Origin: Gadus chalcogrammus
Lineage: Eukaryota > Chordata > Actinopteri > Gadiformes > Gadidae
Length of the DNA stretch: 64,000 nucleotides
NCBI RefSeq assembly: GCF_026213295.1
Contig: NC_079422.1
Coordinates: 20,326,440-20,390,439 of the forward strand
Direction of reading: 5' to 3'
In this document: one piece after another, positions 1-16,280 of the stretch
Layout: every line of letters starts with the position of its first letter
Position numbering within the stretch: position 1 is the first letter of the stretch
Program-made: the position numbers and the translations under genes
Notes under the pieces: model-generated
Database searches by the model: none
What the model saw: only the letters and a program-made list of their open reading frames with translations
What the model was told of the DNA's origin: nothing

Positions 1-92
1 ATTGCATTATATAATTTTGTACAGTGCATTTACATTAATATCTTCTTAAGAGAAAGAATTTGAGGTCAGCGAGACAAGGCCAATAGTATCCA

Positions 93-211
<119 letters not shown>

Positions 212-1325
212 GTTTACATAGTCCAATCAAACTGAAATTCCCGCTGCAATTGACGAGACGCCCAGCCCTATTCTTCCCTTCCCCTCGACACCGGTCAGAT
301 GGGCGATCTCCAACACGGGGGTGTCAACCGATGTACGACTCAAGACTCTGATTCCGAACTATCTGACGTTCTCTAGTCGCCGCTTGGAAACGGAACCATC
401 CCCTCGATTCATCCGGTCCACAGGCGGTCTTTTCGGATTCAAACGTATCTTCCTCAACCCATCCCCCATGGTTGATTTTTATACTCGTCTCTCTGTCTGC
501 CCAAAACGCGTTTTTCATGTAGAATCGAAGTGACTTTGGAAGATGAGCTTTATACCCACGTTGTCCGTGAAGATGGTTTTTATCCTATAGAGGCTTGAAA
601 TGGGTTACTTGTCCAGTCTGTGTTTGTTCTTCTATCGTCTGCCTGACATCCTATGGTGATCGATCAACTTTGTGGCTGGGCCTGTTGGGAGCTGAGAGGA
701 GGAATCCTAGTGCAAGCAACCCCACAACCAGACTTCTCATTGAATGGTTAAATCCTGCTCAGAGACAAAGCTATCTCTTCAAGAAAATAAATCTAATATA
801 AAGAATAATGATATTTAGTCATAGTCTTTCTTGGCGTAGTAGTCAAGATACAACCCGTGTTATGTAACAGCCCTGTATTCGCACCCTGAAAGGTGTTAAC
901 GTTTGGTTGAAATGCCAAAAGATGGCGTATCTGCAGTGAACAGCTGATCAATAACATACCAATATATCACAATCATATTTTCTACCTGTGCAGTACAACG
1001 TGTACAAAAAAGTGCTGAGCTCTACTTGTTATGTCATTCATTAAAATAATGCTATTTATGTTTTTTCTTTATGTGCAAATTTATTTTATGAGAATGTGCT
1101 TGTATGTGATATCATTTTTTTTTTTTGTGGTGTAAATAATATTTTTGGTACATTAAGCCATTGGGATTTATCCTAGTACAACAACATGCTTCGACATGCT
1201 AACGTGGCCATGTAGCTCCTGTGATTTTTGTTAACTTCTTAAAAATGTTCTTGAAAATTAATTAAACTGAATGCCTGTGAAAAAAGACTCGCTGGAGTTT
1301 GATTGTGTTGCTATTCCAAAATGTG

Positions 1326-1339
1326 CCACTAGGGGGCAG
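1326..1339 (+). promoter_or_regulatory. CTCF-like motif
   Basis: CCACTAGGGGGCAG fits the vertebrate CTCF core consensus CCASYAGRKGGCRS at all 14 positions. This is a motif match only; occupancy cannot be seen in sequence. A second full match on the same strand is at 26764-26777. Confidence 0.45.
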
Positions 1340-1890
1340 TGTTGTCCCGCTGTTAGACCGTCGGCCCACGAAGGTTTGGTGCATCCAGGCGCTGTTCTGA
1401 AGGCTTTGTCAAATGACTGAAAAGACCATTTAGTTTGAGGGTTAATGTATTCACGTATCCACGTCATTAGCAATAGCCGCCTTGTCATCATTTGTTACAT
1501 TCACCAAGTCGTGTCTGTGTTTCTACGTGTCTGTGATATCTAAATTAGTTTGGCACCCATTTGTAACAAATCTGATGGGTTGGTTGGTAAATATAGGACA
1601 AGTAAGAAGTAATTAACTTTTAAAGCCAATCAGCGAAAGGGGGTCTGACAGTGGGCGTGACATATGACACAATTATGCATAATTTCCCAATGATTCATGT
1701 AGCGACACCAAAAAATATGTTGAGAGGTTTGTCAAGACAAGAGTCGTTGATTATGTTGGTTAACCTCACCCAGCGCAGCCCACTTCCTGTTTCACTGGGC
1801 CACGTGGGGATGGACATTTAATAGGTCCATGGGATGGACTCAGATCAGAGTATCCCATTGGCTCCCTCCAAGCCAGTTCCCATTCTATAG

Positions 1891-1951
1891 AACTGATTCT
1901 TTAGGTCTGCTAAAAAGAAAGCGTCTGCTAAATGCCCTGAAAATGTAAAAT
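1891..1951 (+). repeat. Fish retroposon 3' tail fragment
   Basis: The words GCGTCTGCTAAATGCCCTG and AAATGTAAAA belong to a tail common in teleost genomes (typically continuing from a GTAAGTCGCTTTGGATAAAAG stem). A better copy is at 21811-21870. Confidence 0.5.
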
Positions 1952-2284
1952 CACCACAGGCTGGAAGGAAAGTGGGTTTCACCTTGTTTCTATTCTTTAA
2001 GTCACATCGAGTGATCCTGTAAATTAAGAACACAAACATAACAAAATAACCTCCTGTTAGACACACAACAGTGAAAATCATCACCTAAAATCTCCACACA
2101 AATAATCTATACACCCCCTTTCTCTCCTCCGGATCGCCGACAGGCTTAGACAAAGGTTTCCATGGCAACTGTTAAAAAAGCCATACCATCCACCCACCAA
2201 TCGGCGCCCGGGATCAGCTGGGATCCACATGGGCTGGAACACTGACATGATTAACTATTTAACAGGCTTTTAGGGTGCGGGACC

Positions 2285-2296
2285 GAGAGAGAGAGC

Positions 2297-2379
<83 letters not shown>

Positions 2380-2578
2380 TGCGTGCGTGTGTGTGCGCGC
2401 GTGCGTGTGTGTGTGTGTGTTTGTGTTTGTGTGTACATGTGTGTGTCCTCCTTGTCTCCCTGCCTGCGTACGTGTGTGAGTGTGCGTGTTTGTGCGTGTG
2501 TGTGTTTGTGTGTGTGCTGCCTTGTCCCCCTGTGTGTGTTTGTGGGTGTGTCTGGTGTTTGTGTGAGTGTGTATATGT

Positions 2579-2650
<72 letters not shown>
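2285..2650. repeat. Long interrupted (TG)n microsatellite
   Basis: About 365 nt, mainly TG, with a pure tract at each end and a diverged middle containing CGTG, TTTG and two short C-rich breaks. Confidence 0.95.
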
Positions 2651-2651
<1 letters not shown>

Positions 2652-3100
2652 GGTGTTTCTGATAACAATAAGCAGTAATAAATGAATAAAGCACTCCATG
2701 CCAAGACATTACATGATACCTCAGTTCAAACAAAGCCTTCTCACTGAGAAATGTAGCTTTGATGAGGCTTGATTATCTTATCCTTAATCTCATGCTAAAT
2801 GTTTCACCCATGGCACTAGCAGAAGATGTGTTCTACAATTGGGCTGTTCATTTGTTCATACTAGAGCCGCAATAGTTTAGCCTCAAACCCAATGTTTGTG
2901 TTGGAGTGGTTCACGTTTTGTAGGTCTATGAATATTTCTTACATGATGAACTATTACCATCGAGACCGAAGCAATTGACCCCATCTGCTTTTGATCTTGT
3001 GTTTATCTTGTATCTATTAAAATGCTTCTATTGTTCCTCCCTTTTTTTGTGAAAAAAAAAATGCACAATAGGCCAAATATTAGTCTTTAATCTTTTTACA

Positions 3101-3441
3101 CATGTGTGTGGCTATGTATATGTGTGTGTGTCTGTGTGTGTCTGTGTGTGCATGCGCGTTTGTGTGTGTGAGAGAGAGCAAGACCATGTATGTGTTTGTG
3201 CGTGCATACATGTTTGTGTGGAAGACGTGTGTGTGTGTGTGTGTGAGGGTGTGTGTGTGTGTGTGTGTGTGTGTGATTGTGTGTGTGTAAGTGAGAGATA
3301 GACCGGGTGTTTGTCGGTATGTGTGTGTGTGTTTGTGCGTGTGTGTGAGAGAGAGAGAGAGAATAGAGAGTTTTCCATGCATGTGGGTAGAAAGCATTGT
3401 GCGTGTGTGTGTGAGTGTGAGAGTGTGTGTCTGTGTGAGAG
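3101..3441. repeat. Degenerate (TG)n / (GA)n repeat
   Basis: Mostly TG with inserted GAGAGA and TTTG words, typical of an old decayed microsatellite. Confidence 0.85.
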
Positions 3442-3896
3442 CGCCTGTATGGGTGGACCATCCCCGCCCTACACATCAGCCCAGTGATAAGACTTGGAAT
3501 GGGGAGACATAAGGGTGTGAAACACAGAGTAGAGAGTACACTCTCTATCCACCGTCACTCAGGGAGGACAGATGGGCTATTTTTAGGACTTCAGGAAGAG
3601 GCTGACTCAAAGGATGATCGGGCACTCTGTACAACAAACAGACACTTCTCCTCTCAGGGGAGGCTGGGAGACGGAGGGGAGGGGGGCACGTCCTATTCAG
3701 CACTGTGACGGGGGGAGGGGACTTTGGGAGGGAGGGAGGGGGAGGGAGTTGGGAAGGGAGAGGGAGTGGGAGGGAGTGTCCGATTCAGCCGGGACATCAA
3801 AATGTCTAGATGACCGTCAATAGGATGATGGTGTGTTTGTGAGTGTACAGGAACATGGGGGAGGGGAGGGGGGGGGGGTAGGGGGGATAGAGGGAT

Positions 3897-3938
3897 AGAG
3901 AGAGAGAGAGAGAGGAGAGAGAGAGTGAGAGAGAAGAG

Positions 3939-3975
<37 letters not shown>

Positions 3976-4045
3976 GGATTGTTTGTGTGTGAGAGGAGAG
4001 AGAGAGAGAGAGAGAGAGGAGCGAGAGAGAGAGAGAGAGAGGAGC

Positions 4046-4105
<60 letters not shown>

Positions 4106-4109
4106 GAGA
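3897..4109. repeat. (GA)n homopurine tract
   Basis: About 210 nt of GA with GGA interruptions, preceded from about 3700 by G-rich sequence. The + strand is almost entirely purine. Confidence 0.95.
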
Positions 4110-4488
4110 AACATCAACCAGGATCCAAAAAGATTTGTGATTCCTGATTTCCTGATTAAGAATGTTTAAAAAAGAAAACTTGACACATCGTCTGACCTTG
4201 ATCACAAAGGAAGAGGCTCCCATTCTTGGGGTTGGGTGATTCCTGCGCCTGTGCCTCTGACTAAAGCTGGCAGTGTACCAAGAGCCAGCGAGGCTGACAT
4301 ACGGGCAGGGCTCCGCTGAAAGTCCTTGAACACAAGTGGAGCGTCTCTGGGACACTGATCATCCAGAGCACAACCAATATTAGCTTTGGCTCTGCTTGAA
4401 GTAGTCTTATGCCATCCTTACAGAAGGGTGGATTTTGAGAAAACAAAAATAACAATATGGATAAGATTTATTGAAACATATAGCTGTG

Positions 4489-4660
4489 TGTGTGCGTGTG
4501 TGTGTGAGTGATTTTTTTTTGTATGAGTGTGTGTGTGTCTGATTTGTTTGCGTGTGTTTGTGTGTCTGTGTGTGTGTGTGTGTGTGTGTGGTGGGGGTTT
4601 GTGTGTGTGCTTGAGTGAGTGTGTGTGCGCGTTTGTCGGTGCACATGTGTGCGTATGTAT
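4489..4660. repeat. Interrupted (TG)n microsatellite
   Basis: A TG-rich tract with T8 and TTTG interruptions. Confidence 0.85.
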
Positions 4661-5039
4661 GCATGTGTATACAAGGTGTATCCATGGCAACTGGAGCTGA
4701 GGATCTCGTGCAGCTAATTATCAATACAAATAGGCTATGAAAAACCTGCATATTAAATAGAATACGAAATTCCATTCAACTGTATGAGATCTTCCAAAAT
4801 GACGATGATGACAATGTTGTGATGATTGATGTTGTTGAATCAAATAACTCGTTATTTTTTTAATAGGAAAGACAATATGCATCCTATTGTGTTCCGCTTT
4901 CAGAAACAACCTCAGCCTCAGGGTAGAATGAACACGTGGACCACATGAAGGCTCCTTCTGTTTTGCCGTCCTGACGACCCTTTCACAAAACAAATCAACG
5001 TGTCGCCTCGTTGATCAGAAACCGAGTCAGACACTCGGT

Positions 5040-5275
5040 TCACCTGGTGGGTACGCGCGTGCGCGACCGTGCGCGCGCCCGCAACAGCCGGCCGCATCAC
5101 AAAAGGACAGACACCAGAGGGACATCAACGTGCCTTACGCGATGACGTAGCGACGTGCACATTGGAAACAGCTCGGCTCGGCTGGTCGGGGAGGCGCTCG
5201 GAGTCAGCCGGCCGCCTCAGCACCCGCACCCCTCAGCATCAGCACCGCGGCCGCGGAATAACACACACATAACAG
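5040..5275 (+). promoter_or_regulatory. Probable SOGA3 promoter and 5' leader exon
   Basis: A locally GC- and CpG-rich stretch (GCGCGTGCGCGACCGTGCGC region) inside AT-rich flanks. It ends at a good 5' splice site, AACAG|GTAGGA, after 5275. No long frame is present, so the natural reading is a CpG promoter plus untranslated first exon spliced to the coding exon that starts at 6437. The transcription start is not determined and no TATA box is evident. Confidence 0.5.
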
Positions 5276-6436
5276 GTAGGACAAAGGCTGTGCGCTGGTT
5301 TGATGCTCGTTTTTGGGGTTTCTTATGTTTATTTTAGTGGCCCTTGGTTTAAACCATGAAAGGCGCTTTGTGTGGAGATGTGAGACTCGGTTCCAGGAAT
5401 GATCTCGCGGTCTACATCACATCGCTGGGCCTGTGATGGTGAAGCTGTTGATTTACTGTTGCTCGGACTTCTGGTCTCGTCATATTCTGGGAACTCGTTC
5501 ACCGTTCCTCTTCTTCTGCAGTCCGACTTGAAGGCGATTTATCCGATTTGTTTACGTATTTTATCCACGGTACTCAGGGCTTGTGTTGGTTTTAACAATA
5601 AAGATTGTATCGACCCAGTGGGTGTTTTCCAAAAATACCATATTTTAAGGTATAGGGGGTTTCAAGGTGAAATAAATGAAAAGATGCATCGTGAGTTTTT
5701 CTCGGGTCACTTTATGGACTCCGTTTGGACATCGCTCTCCTCCTTTTGCGTAATGAGGCGTTAGATGATGGATGTGAGATGTGAGATGAAGATGAATGAA
5801 TCCTTGACAAGCTAGATAGCACTTATAGCACCCAGGACATGGCTCGCTTCACACATATTACAGCTTGAGAATGTAGAAGTAGCCTGAGCACAAGCTCCTC
5901 TCCAGAACCAGCGCTTTGGTGATATCTCCACAAGATAAACGCTCGCTGTCTGCTCGAAGCTCCAAGGTAATAGGGATGGATTCACAATGGGGGGCTTCCG
6001 TTAATGAGGAAAATCACCTTATTAGGCTGGATGACCCGTATACAATCCGGTCCTCAAGTAAAGGGGTCTACATCGAGCTGTCCTGCTGCTGGTGGTAACC
6101 CAGCGTTTGGAGGGATTATTGGAAGGAATCTCGATCCATCATCGGCTGTGAGATCAACATGTCCTTGTCGGCTGCTGATCAATGCAGCCTTACCCATCCC
6201 TCTCCATCCCTCTCTAGGCACATGGAGGCGACAAAGTAGGCTAATTCCTTTTTTTTCCTCCAACAAGGTCAATCCCGTGTCGCCCGTCGCAAAGCGATTG
6301 GTCGCGACCACAGCTCATTGTTCGCTTTCGCCAAGCCACAAGACAAACCGGGGCGAAGGACGAGAGGAAATGGAAGCTGTGGATGAGCCGAGCCCTCGCC
6401 TTATGATGACATCATGATGCACCCCCCCTCCACGCG

Positions 6437-9725
<3,289 letters not shown>

Positions 9726-9726
9726 T

Positions 9727-10014
9727 GAGGAGCTTTGCAGCTACCAGGAGGAGATCAGGAGGAAGGCGGAGAAGCACGATAAGAGGTGCGTGGTGACTCC
9801 CCCATGGCCGTGTCAACGGGCCGACGCCATTTTATCATCCTGACACGTCTGTTCTATCGCTCCAAGGAGAGCCAGCTGCAGTAGTGTCTGGTGTAGAGCT
9901 GGAGGGGTAGAACAAGTCCTGTGGCCTATGGGATTGAAGGCATTGAGTTTCAATGAGACACTAGTTATTGTGAAAAGCCACATGCATGATATACATACGT
10001 GTATAGAGAGAGAA

Positions 10015-10070
<56 letters not shown>

Positions 10071-13000
10071 AGAGAGGGAGAGAGAGGGAGGGAGGGAGAG
10101 GGGAAAGAGAGAGAGAGAGAGAGGGGTTAAGAACAGCACTGTATGAACAGGTTTTACAAAACAGTAATTCATTCATTCCAGAAAGAGGGAGCCAGACACA
10201 CAGAGAGAGCAAATTGGCAACATTGTATGAATAATTGTATACTCTTCTGATCAGTAGGCCTTAGTTCATTCCAGTGAGTTCATCGTGTCTCCTTCCCATT
10301 CAGGCCCGGCCCAGAACCCTGCGTCGAGGTCCAGAAGAAGCCCCCCGAGCGGCCCGGTACCACGGGCTCCGTCCTGGCTGCGCGGCCTCTCTGCGACTTC
10401 ACCCAGATCTACCAGGACCTGCGCGCCCTGGAGCGGGAAGACTGGACCGCCCCGGCCGCCGTCGACCCCTGGCCCACCATCAGAGAGGGAACTCCCGCTC
10501 TGACCCCCGGCCGCGACCCTCCAGAGGCCGACGCCCCCCCGCCCGCCGTGCCCCCGCGCTCCACCTCCTGGGGCGTGAGCAGCCCCACCCACCCCGAGAC
10601 GGAGCTCCGCCTCCCGGAGACCCCCACGGCCGCCGCCGCCGCCGCCAGGAGGTGCCACAGCCCGTGCGCCTCGCTGGGCCGGCCGTGCAACAGCCCCTCC
10701 ATCGTGCGCAAGTTCGAGGCCATGCTGCAGGAGAACGAGGGCAAGACGCTGGCGGGGTGCCCCGCCTCCGCCGCCAACGCCGCCGGGGGCGGGGCCTGCC
10801 TCGCGCCCGCCAACCCCAACTGCAACCTGGGCTGCTGCCACAACCGCTGGTCCTCCCGCGAGAGGCTGGCCCGGGGGGCCCCGTGCAAGAGCCCGACCGA
10901 GGGGAGCGTGGGGACGGCCCTGAGGGAGAGGAGCCCCCAACGCGCTGGGAAGGACCCCCCGCCAGAGGCGCCGGTGGAGACCCCCCCCAAGCTGCCGCAG
11001 AGCCCCCGGAGGAACGTGCTGCTGGAGCAGAAGACGGCCGAGTTCAACCGCACCCTGTTCCAGGCCGAGATGGGCCGGGGGGTCCCCCCGGAGAGGGACG
11101 ACGACTCCCCCCCCCCTGCCGGTTCCTCGGTGGGGGGTCACGACGCGAGGAGCGCCGGGGGAGCGGGGGAGGGGGTCCGGTTACACCCGGAGAGGAGTCC
11201 GAACCCGGGACCCCGGAGCGTGGGGGTCCCCTGTGACGGAGCCAGCGCTGTTCCCAAAGCGCCCCCCGCGGTGCCCCCCGCCCCCGCCGGCGACCCCCCC
11301 CCTTCCCAGAACCCCCAGGTCCGGCTGAGGAAGACCAGCAGGGACTCAGCTCGGGGTCAGGAGGTCAGAGGTCAGCGGGACGCCTCCCCCTCCCCCGCCG
11401 CCGCTGCCCCGGACCTCTCCCTCAGCCACTCGCTGACGCTGTTCAGCGAGGTCACCGTGGCGACCACCCGCACCAAAGCCCCCGGCCCCGACGACGACAC
11501 GCGCCGGCCGCGGCGGGACTGTGCGGACCCCGTCTCCGGGGGCCCTTCCGGGACGCGCTCCCCCAGGCAGAGGCTCCGCCCGGCCCGGGCCGGGAAGACC
11601 CCGCGGACCACGCCGGAACCGGACCCCCGAGGGAAGCAGCAGGGGGTCGCCCCCTCTTCCACCGTCCCCCCGCCAGACGCCCGACGGCCCGGCGGGGGCG
11701 GGGTCATGAGCGACCACCCCTGGAAGCCCCTCACGCTGGCGGCGTACCCCCGGCCCGAGGGCTCGCGCTCCAACTACGGCGCGGTGGAGCGCATCCTGAA
11801 GAGCTACGGGGAGAGGGCGGCGTGGGCCAGCCAGGCCGCCTCCGCCCCCGACCTCAGCCCCCGGCCCCCCCCCCCCCCCCGGAGGAGGAGGAGGAGGAGG
11901 AGGAGGAGGAGGAGGAGGAGGAGGAGGAGACGGACGAGGAGGAGGAGGAGGAGCTGGATCACGTGCACTACTCGCACGCCTCCCACACACACACCTCCTT
12001 CTCCAAGGTCAGCCACAGCTCCGCCGGTGGGAGGGCGATCCAGCTGAACATTCAGGTGGGTAGGAGTGGGACTCACACACACACGAGCGTGAGGGCCCAC
12101 CACACACGTGCACTCACACACATACACACGAGCGTGTGCATAAATGCAGACACACGCGCACAAACACACACACACACACACACTCAAACACAGACACACA
12201 CAGACACACGCACACACAAACTCACAAACACACACACACGAGCATGCGCATAAAAGCAGACAGACTGATATGCGCACACTCACACACAAACACACACAGA
12301 CACACAGACACACACACAAACACTGACACCTCCCCAAGGGTTTCCAAGGTTTCCAACACACATGTTGACATTTAAAACCCGTCCACTGTTTCCATTAAAC
12401 AACTTCTGCTGGCCTCCCGTGCTGCATAGCTGTGCTGCGGTGTGTTGTAAATATTATGTCGGCCTAATCACTTTAGCTCCGCAAAGCTAGTGAAATCCAC
12501 CCAGATGAAGGGCCTGACGGCTCCAGCTATTAAACAGTGGGTGATAGCCCCTGGCTGAGGACAGCCCCGGCGAGAGCGCTGTATATTTTTGGTATGCGTC
12601 TCAGCCAGGAGAGGAAAGCAGGCCAGAGTCTTTCACGCAATCTGGGCATCTAGGCCACGTCTTTGCTGAAAGGCTCTCCCTCCCTCCCGCACAAAGAGAA
12701 CCGGTGTTGCGGATCACAAGCGGACTTGGCGGTCTGTCAGCAGGCTTTAATGCCTCCCTGGTTGAAGCCCTGACGATAGCGAGCCCAGTGTTGGATGCAG
12801 TGCGCTGGGATCTGGACACAGAGTCCTGGCGCTTGTCGTTGTAGAAGGTTCCAAGCGGCCAGTCGGAACGAACGACCCGAAGCGCGGGGAGGATTTGGTG
12901 CTAAAGATAGACCTTCCTGTCATGCGATTTTCTGTTACAAATTCTTTCTACGAGTCTGCATTGTTAATGCAACGTTAACCCCTCCAAACCTGATGTTGAG

Positions 13001-13919
13001 CAGCGGAGGGAATGCGACTCTGAGCCTCTACTGTGCTAGATACAGAGACCTAGAGATCCCACCCTATTCCTAACCCTAGAGGAGGTTGGTTGCTAGGAGG
13101 TTGCTGGTTCGATCCCCGGCTCCTCCTAGCTGTGTGAGTAGAGTGTCGAGGTGTCCCTGAGCGAGAAACCGCACCCTAATCGCTCCTGACGAGCTGGCTG
13201 TCTTGCATGGTTGACAGCGCTGTCGTTGTGTGAATGTGTGCATGAATGGGTGAACATGAGGCAATATCGTAAAGCGAGTGGCCACCGGTTAGAAAAGCGC
13301 TATATAAAAAGCAGTCCGGTCCATTTAAAAGGCTTTCTAAATCCTCTGTGAGCAAGCATAGTTCAAAGGTTAACCTATCAAGACCTTTGCTTGTTGACAA
13401 GAACGGATCGATTTCTCCTCTGACTCCTGTCAGTTCTGTTCTGTTCTCTTCCTTTGTAAATATCCTTGTCGTTCTCCCCTCTCAGGAGCAAGAAGACTAC
13501 CGGTGGGACGAGTAGCACCAAATGTAACGTACCTTTGGCTGATGACTTCAAATTACCGTAGAAAGGGTGTGATCGTCCTAAATGTTAATTCATTCGTCTC
13601 TCCGTAGGACGGCGTCTCTCCGGCAGGCTCCACCCCCTCACCGGCAGGCTCCACCCCCTCGCCACGCCCCGCCCGGAGGAACTTCTCCCGCCCGGCCTGC
13701 CCCGCCCACCGCCGCCTGCCCTCCCGCTGGGCCAGCCGCTCCCTCTCCTCCTCCTCCTCCTCCTCCTCTTCTTCCTCCGCCTTCTCCTCCTCCTCCCCCT
13801 CTTTCGCCCCCGTGGCTCCGCCTTCCACCCCCCTCCCCCTCCCTCAACCTCTCCACAAGCGCCACCCCCCCTCCTTTGTCTTCTCACACGCCTTCCACAC
13901 GGAGGCCCTCATCATCTGA
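9727..13919 (+). CDS. kiaa0408: KIAA0408-like protein, N-terminus missing in gap
   Basis: Exons are 9727-9785 (partial), 10304-12055 and 13608-13919, with borders AAGAG|GTGCGT, TTCAG|GCCCGG, ATTCAG|GTGGGT and CCGTAG|GACGGC. The phases join correctly. Landmarks shared with human KIAA0408, in order: EELCSYQEEIRRK; PPRSTS; KTAEFNRTLFQ; RSNYGAVERILKSY; a C-terminal block RPACPAHRRLPSRWASRS; and the end TEALII-stop. The function of this family is unknown. Between landmarks the protein is Pro/Arg/Gly-rich and low complexity. A poly-C run of 16 (11865-11880) shifts the frame: reading continues into a poly-Glu stretch only if one C is missing from the assembly. The last exon encodes a poly-Ser run from a TCC repeat. 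In human this gene follows SOGA3 and readthrough transcripts join them; the gap hides whether that is so here. Confidence 0.82.
10005..10122. repeat. (GA)n / GGGA tract
   Basis: A homopurine tract of about 118 nt in the intron between the first two visible KIAA0408-like exons. Confidence 0.93.
12070..12330. repeat. Degenerate (CA)n tract
   Basis: A CA-rich tract with CG, AAA and TG interruptions that begins about 15 nt after the 5' splice site at 12055/12056. Confidence 0.88.
13080..13327 (+). mobile_element. tRNA-derived SINE-like copy 1
   Basis: It carries the Pol III B-box-like word GGTTCGATCCCC, then GAGGTGTCCCTGAGC, CTCCTGACGAGCTGGCTGTC, TGAATGGGTGAAC and an end CGCTATATAAAAAGCAGTCC. 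Five further copies occur in the window. It sits in the last KIAA0408-like intron. Confidence 0.75.
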
Positions 13920-15150
13920 CCTCTGAACTCTAGACCCCACCACCCCCCCACCCCGGAACACCCAATGACGACGTGGCTCCCACCCTGATGACGGCGAGGC
14001 TCCTCCCCTCTCTCGTGACTCCGCCTCTCTCTGTGTGACCTCGATGTACAGAACCAACGCAGACGTCCGTCCTCACTTCCAGATAAAGTGCTTATGCTGT
14101 GGGTTTCGTCCAGCCCCCTCTTTGTAGAATGTATGACGGTGCGGACCTGGGGAAGGACCCGGTGGACTGACCAGAGGTGGGGCGGTTCTTAAACGAGGGA
14201 GCCGTCCTTGCAGCCCCGCCCCAACGACCAACAGACCACCAGACAGCCAGCGCCTCTCATGCTCGCTGCTCTCTCTCCGCTCAGGTCTGAGGTCCTAGCC
14301 TTTAACTAGTGTAGCCATGCCCATCGAACAACAACGGCAGCATCAGACACTACAGACGCCAACGACTCTCGCTTTGGTCCCCGTATACACGCGCCACACT
14401 GCCGAAAGTAATGCTCTATCGTTTACTCTCTTTTTTTGTAGTTTTTAAGAGCCTTCCAAATGAACTCCATGAAGGCGATTTGAGACCCTCGTCCGGTTTA
14501 GTGCTTTTAATGCGTATCCTAGTATGCAACGACTTGAGTTTTCCGCTCGGTACCAAAATTACCTGTTGCGTACAAAATATGCAGACATATATCAAGAAGA
14601 AGAAGTGTAGAGGAATTTTCATTCCTGGAAGCCAATGTTGCCGTTTTCTACATCATCTTTTTCAGTATGGTGAAGGGAGCAGTCTCCCATCTATGCCTGG
14701 ACCTTCCCTGTGACTTTTTGCTTTGCCTTCGTGACCGGCGTGACATGCTATGAAAGAAAGAAATCATCCGTGTCTACTTGATGTTGGAAGAAATACACTT
14801 TCCTTTTTTGTACCAAATGGACATTTCTTTACATTCTGTACATCGGTTTTATCCTGTTTTGTATGTTTTACCTCCTGCTCTGCTCATTGATTAAGCTTTG
14901 GAATCGTAACGCCATCTCATCATGAATCTCAAATCTGGTGAGCCGGGGTTTTGGATATAAATAACGACAATGCAAAGACACACACTACAGCCTTTTTCTA
15001 CCTTTACTAGCTCTGAATGACTGCGTGTATACGGCCTTCGTTCAGACCAGTAGTGCAGTTAAGACTCAGTAGAATAGCTCAACACAACATCATCCAAGTG
15101 ACAACACCTTTGCTGTTATTTTTGTGTAATAAATGTAACTGGGCCTTATA
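13920..15150 (+). other. Probable 3' UTR of the KIAA0408-like gene
   Basis: About 1.2 kb of non-repetitive sequence follows the stop TGA (13917-13919), with no supported frame. A canonical AATAAA at 15128-15133 would end it. The extent is inferred from that signal alone. Confidence 0.55.
15128..15133 (+). terminator. AATAAA polyadenylation signal
   Basis: The canonical hexamer lies 1.2 kb after the KIAA0408-like stop codon, downstream of otherwise unique sequence and just before a transposon insertion at 15211. Confidence 0.5.
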
Positions 15151-15210
15151 CAGTATTTCAATCGTCTGTGTCTTCTATCTATCTTTTGTCACCAAGTACG
15201 TGCTCTAGCT

Positions 15211-15492
15211 TAGTGGTTCTCAAACTTTTTATACTATGTACCACCTCAGAAAATATTTTATTACAGTTGTTATAAAATAAAACAAAATACAGTAGCCTTA
15301 AAACCCGACTATGAAATAGGCTAATTCTATCTCATTGTTAATGTTTTTCCATACTATGATAGGATGTTATTATTTTATAAATTTATTTTATAAATAAATT
15401 AACTTACTTTATTATTGTTATTAATTATTTGGGGGTATATCCCTCTGCGAGCCACTTAATAGCACATGCGTACCACAGTTTGAGAGCCAATG
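15211..15492. mobile_element. 282-bp hAT-like MITE with 8-bp TSD
   Basis: The left end TAGTGGTTCTCAAACT and the reverse complement of the right end CATTGGCTCTCAAACT form terminal inverted repeats. Identical 8-bp duplications CTCTAGCT flank it at 15203-15210 and 15493-15500. An 8-bp duplication and AGTGG-type ends are characteristic of the hAT superfamily. The interior is AT-rich with no frame, so it is non-autonomous. Confidence 0.85.
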
Positions 15493-15916
15493 CTCTAGCT
15501 AATTCAATATAATTTTTAATCTTTATTTCTTTGACGGAGTTAGTGTGTCAAGCGATGGCCTAATGTCTCTCCTGGGCCAATCAGAACAGATGATTAGCTG
15601 TCGCCCTGGGTGTGTCTGATCCTCTCATGTCATCTCCATCTTATTAGCGGAGCTCTTGATTACACTCTCCTCTCTTCCGCTGAGCTGATGACTGAGATAC
15701 AAGCCCGCAGAGACGTGACCCGAGTGGTGTGTTTGCTAATGCGTGTGTGTGTTATTGTGTGTTTCCCCGCCCATGGATGTGGTGAGGCACCCGTCAACAC
15801 TCGCCTGATGCCACGCGACGATCAGCCCTCCAATGTGTGTCTGTCCATGATATCCAGATGTGTGAATATGAACATCAAGGGAGTGGATCAGTTCGGTCTT
15901 CCCGCCCCCAACCACA

Positions 15917-16280
<364 letters not shown>

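Noticed and set aside
2251..2733. Long open frames of Thr-His, Cys-Val, Leu-Ser or Arg-Glu repeats here and at many other tracts
   Set aside because: They are translations of CA/TG and CT/GA microsatellites open in several frames at once; none has a conserved motif or splice support.
10266..11141. Minus-strand and other-frame open frames of 200-300 codons over the KIAA0408-like exon
   Set aside because: They are GC-rich shadow frames of the real plus-strand exon, which alone contains the conserved KIAA0408 landmarks and phase-correct splice sites.
13080..13160. A functional tRNA gene
   Set aside because: The B-box-like word is present but there is no intact cloverleaf, and the same sequence recurs six times with SINE-type bodies.
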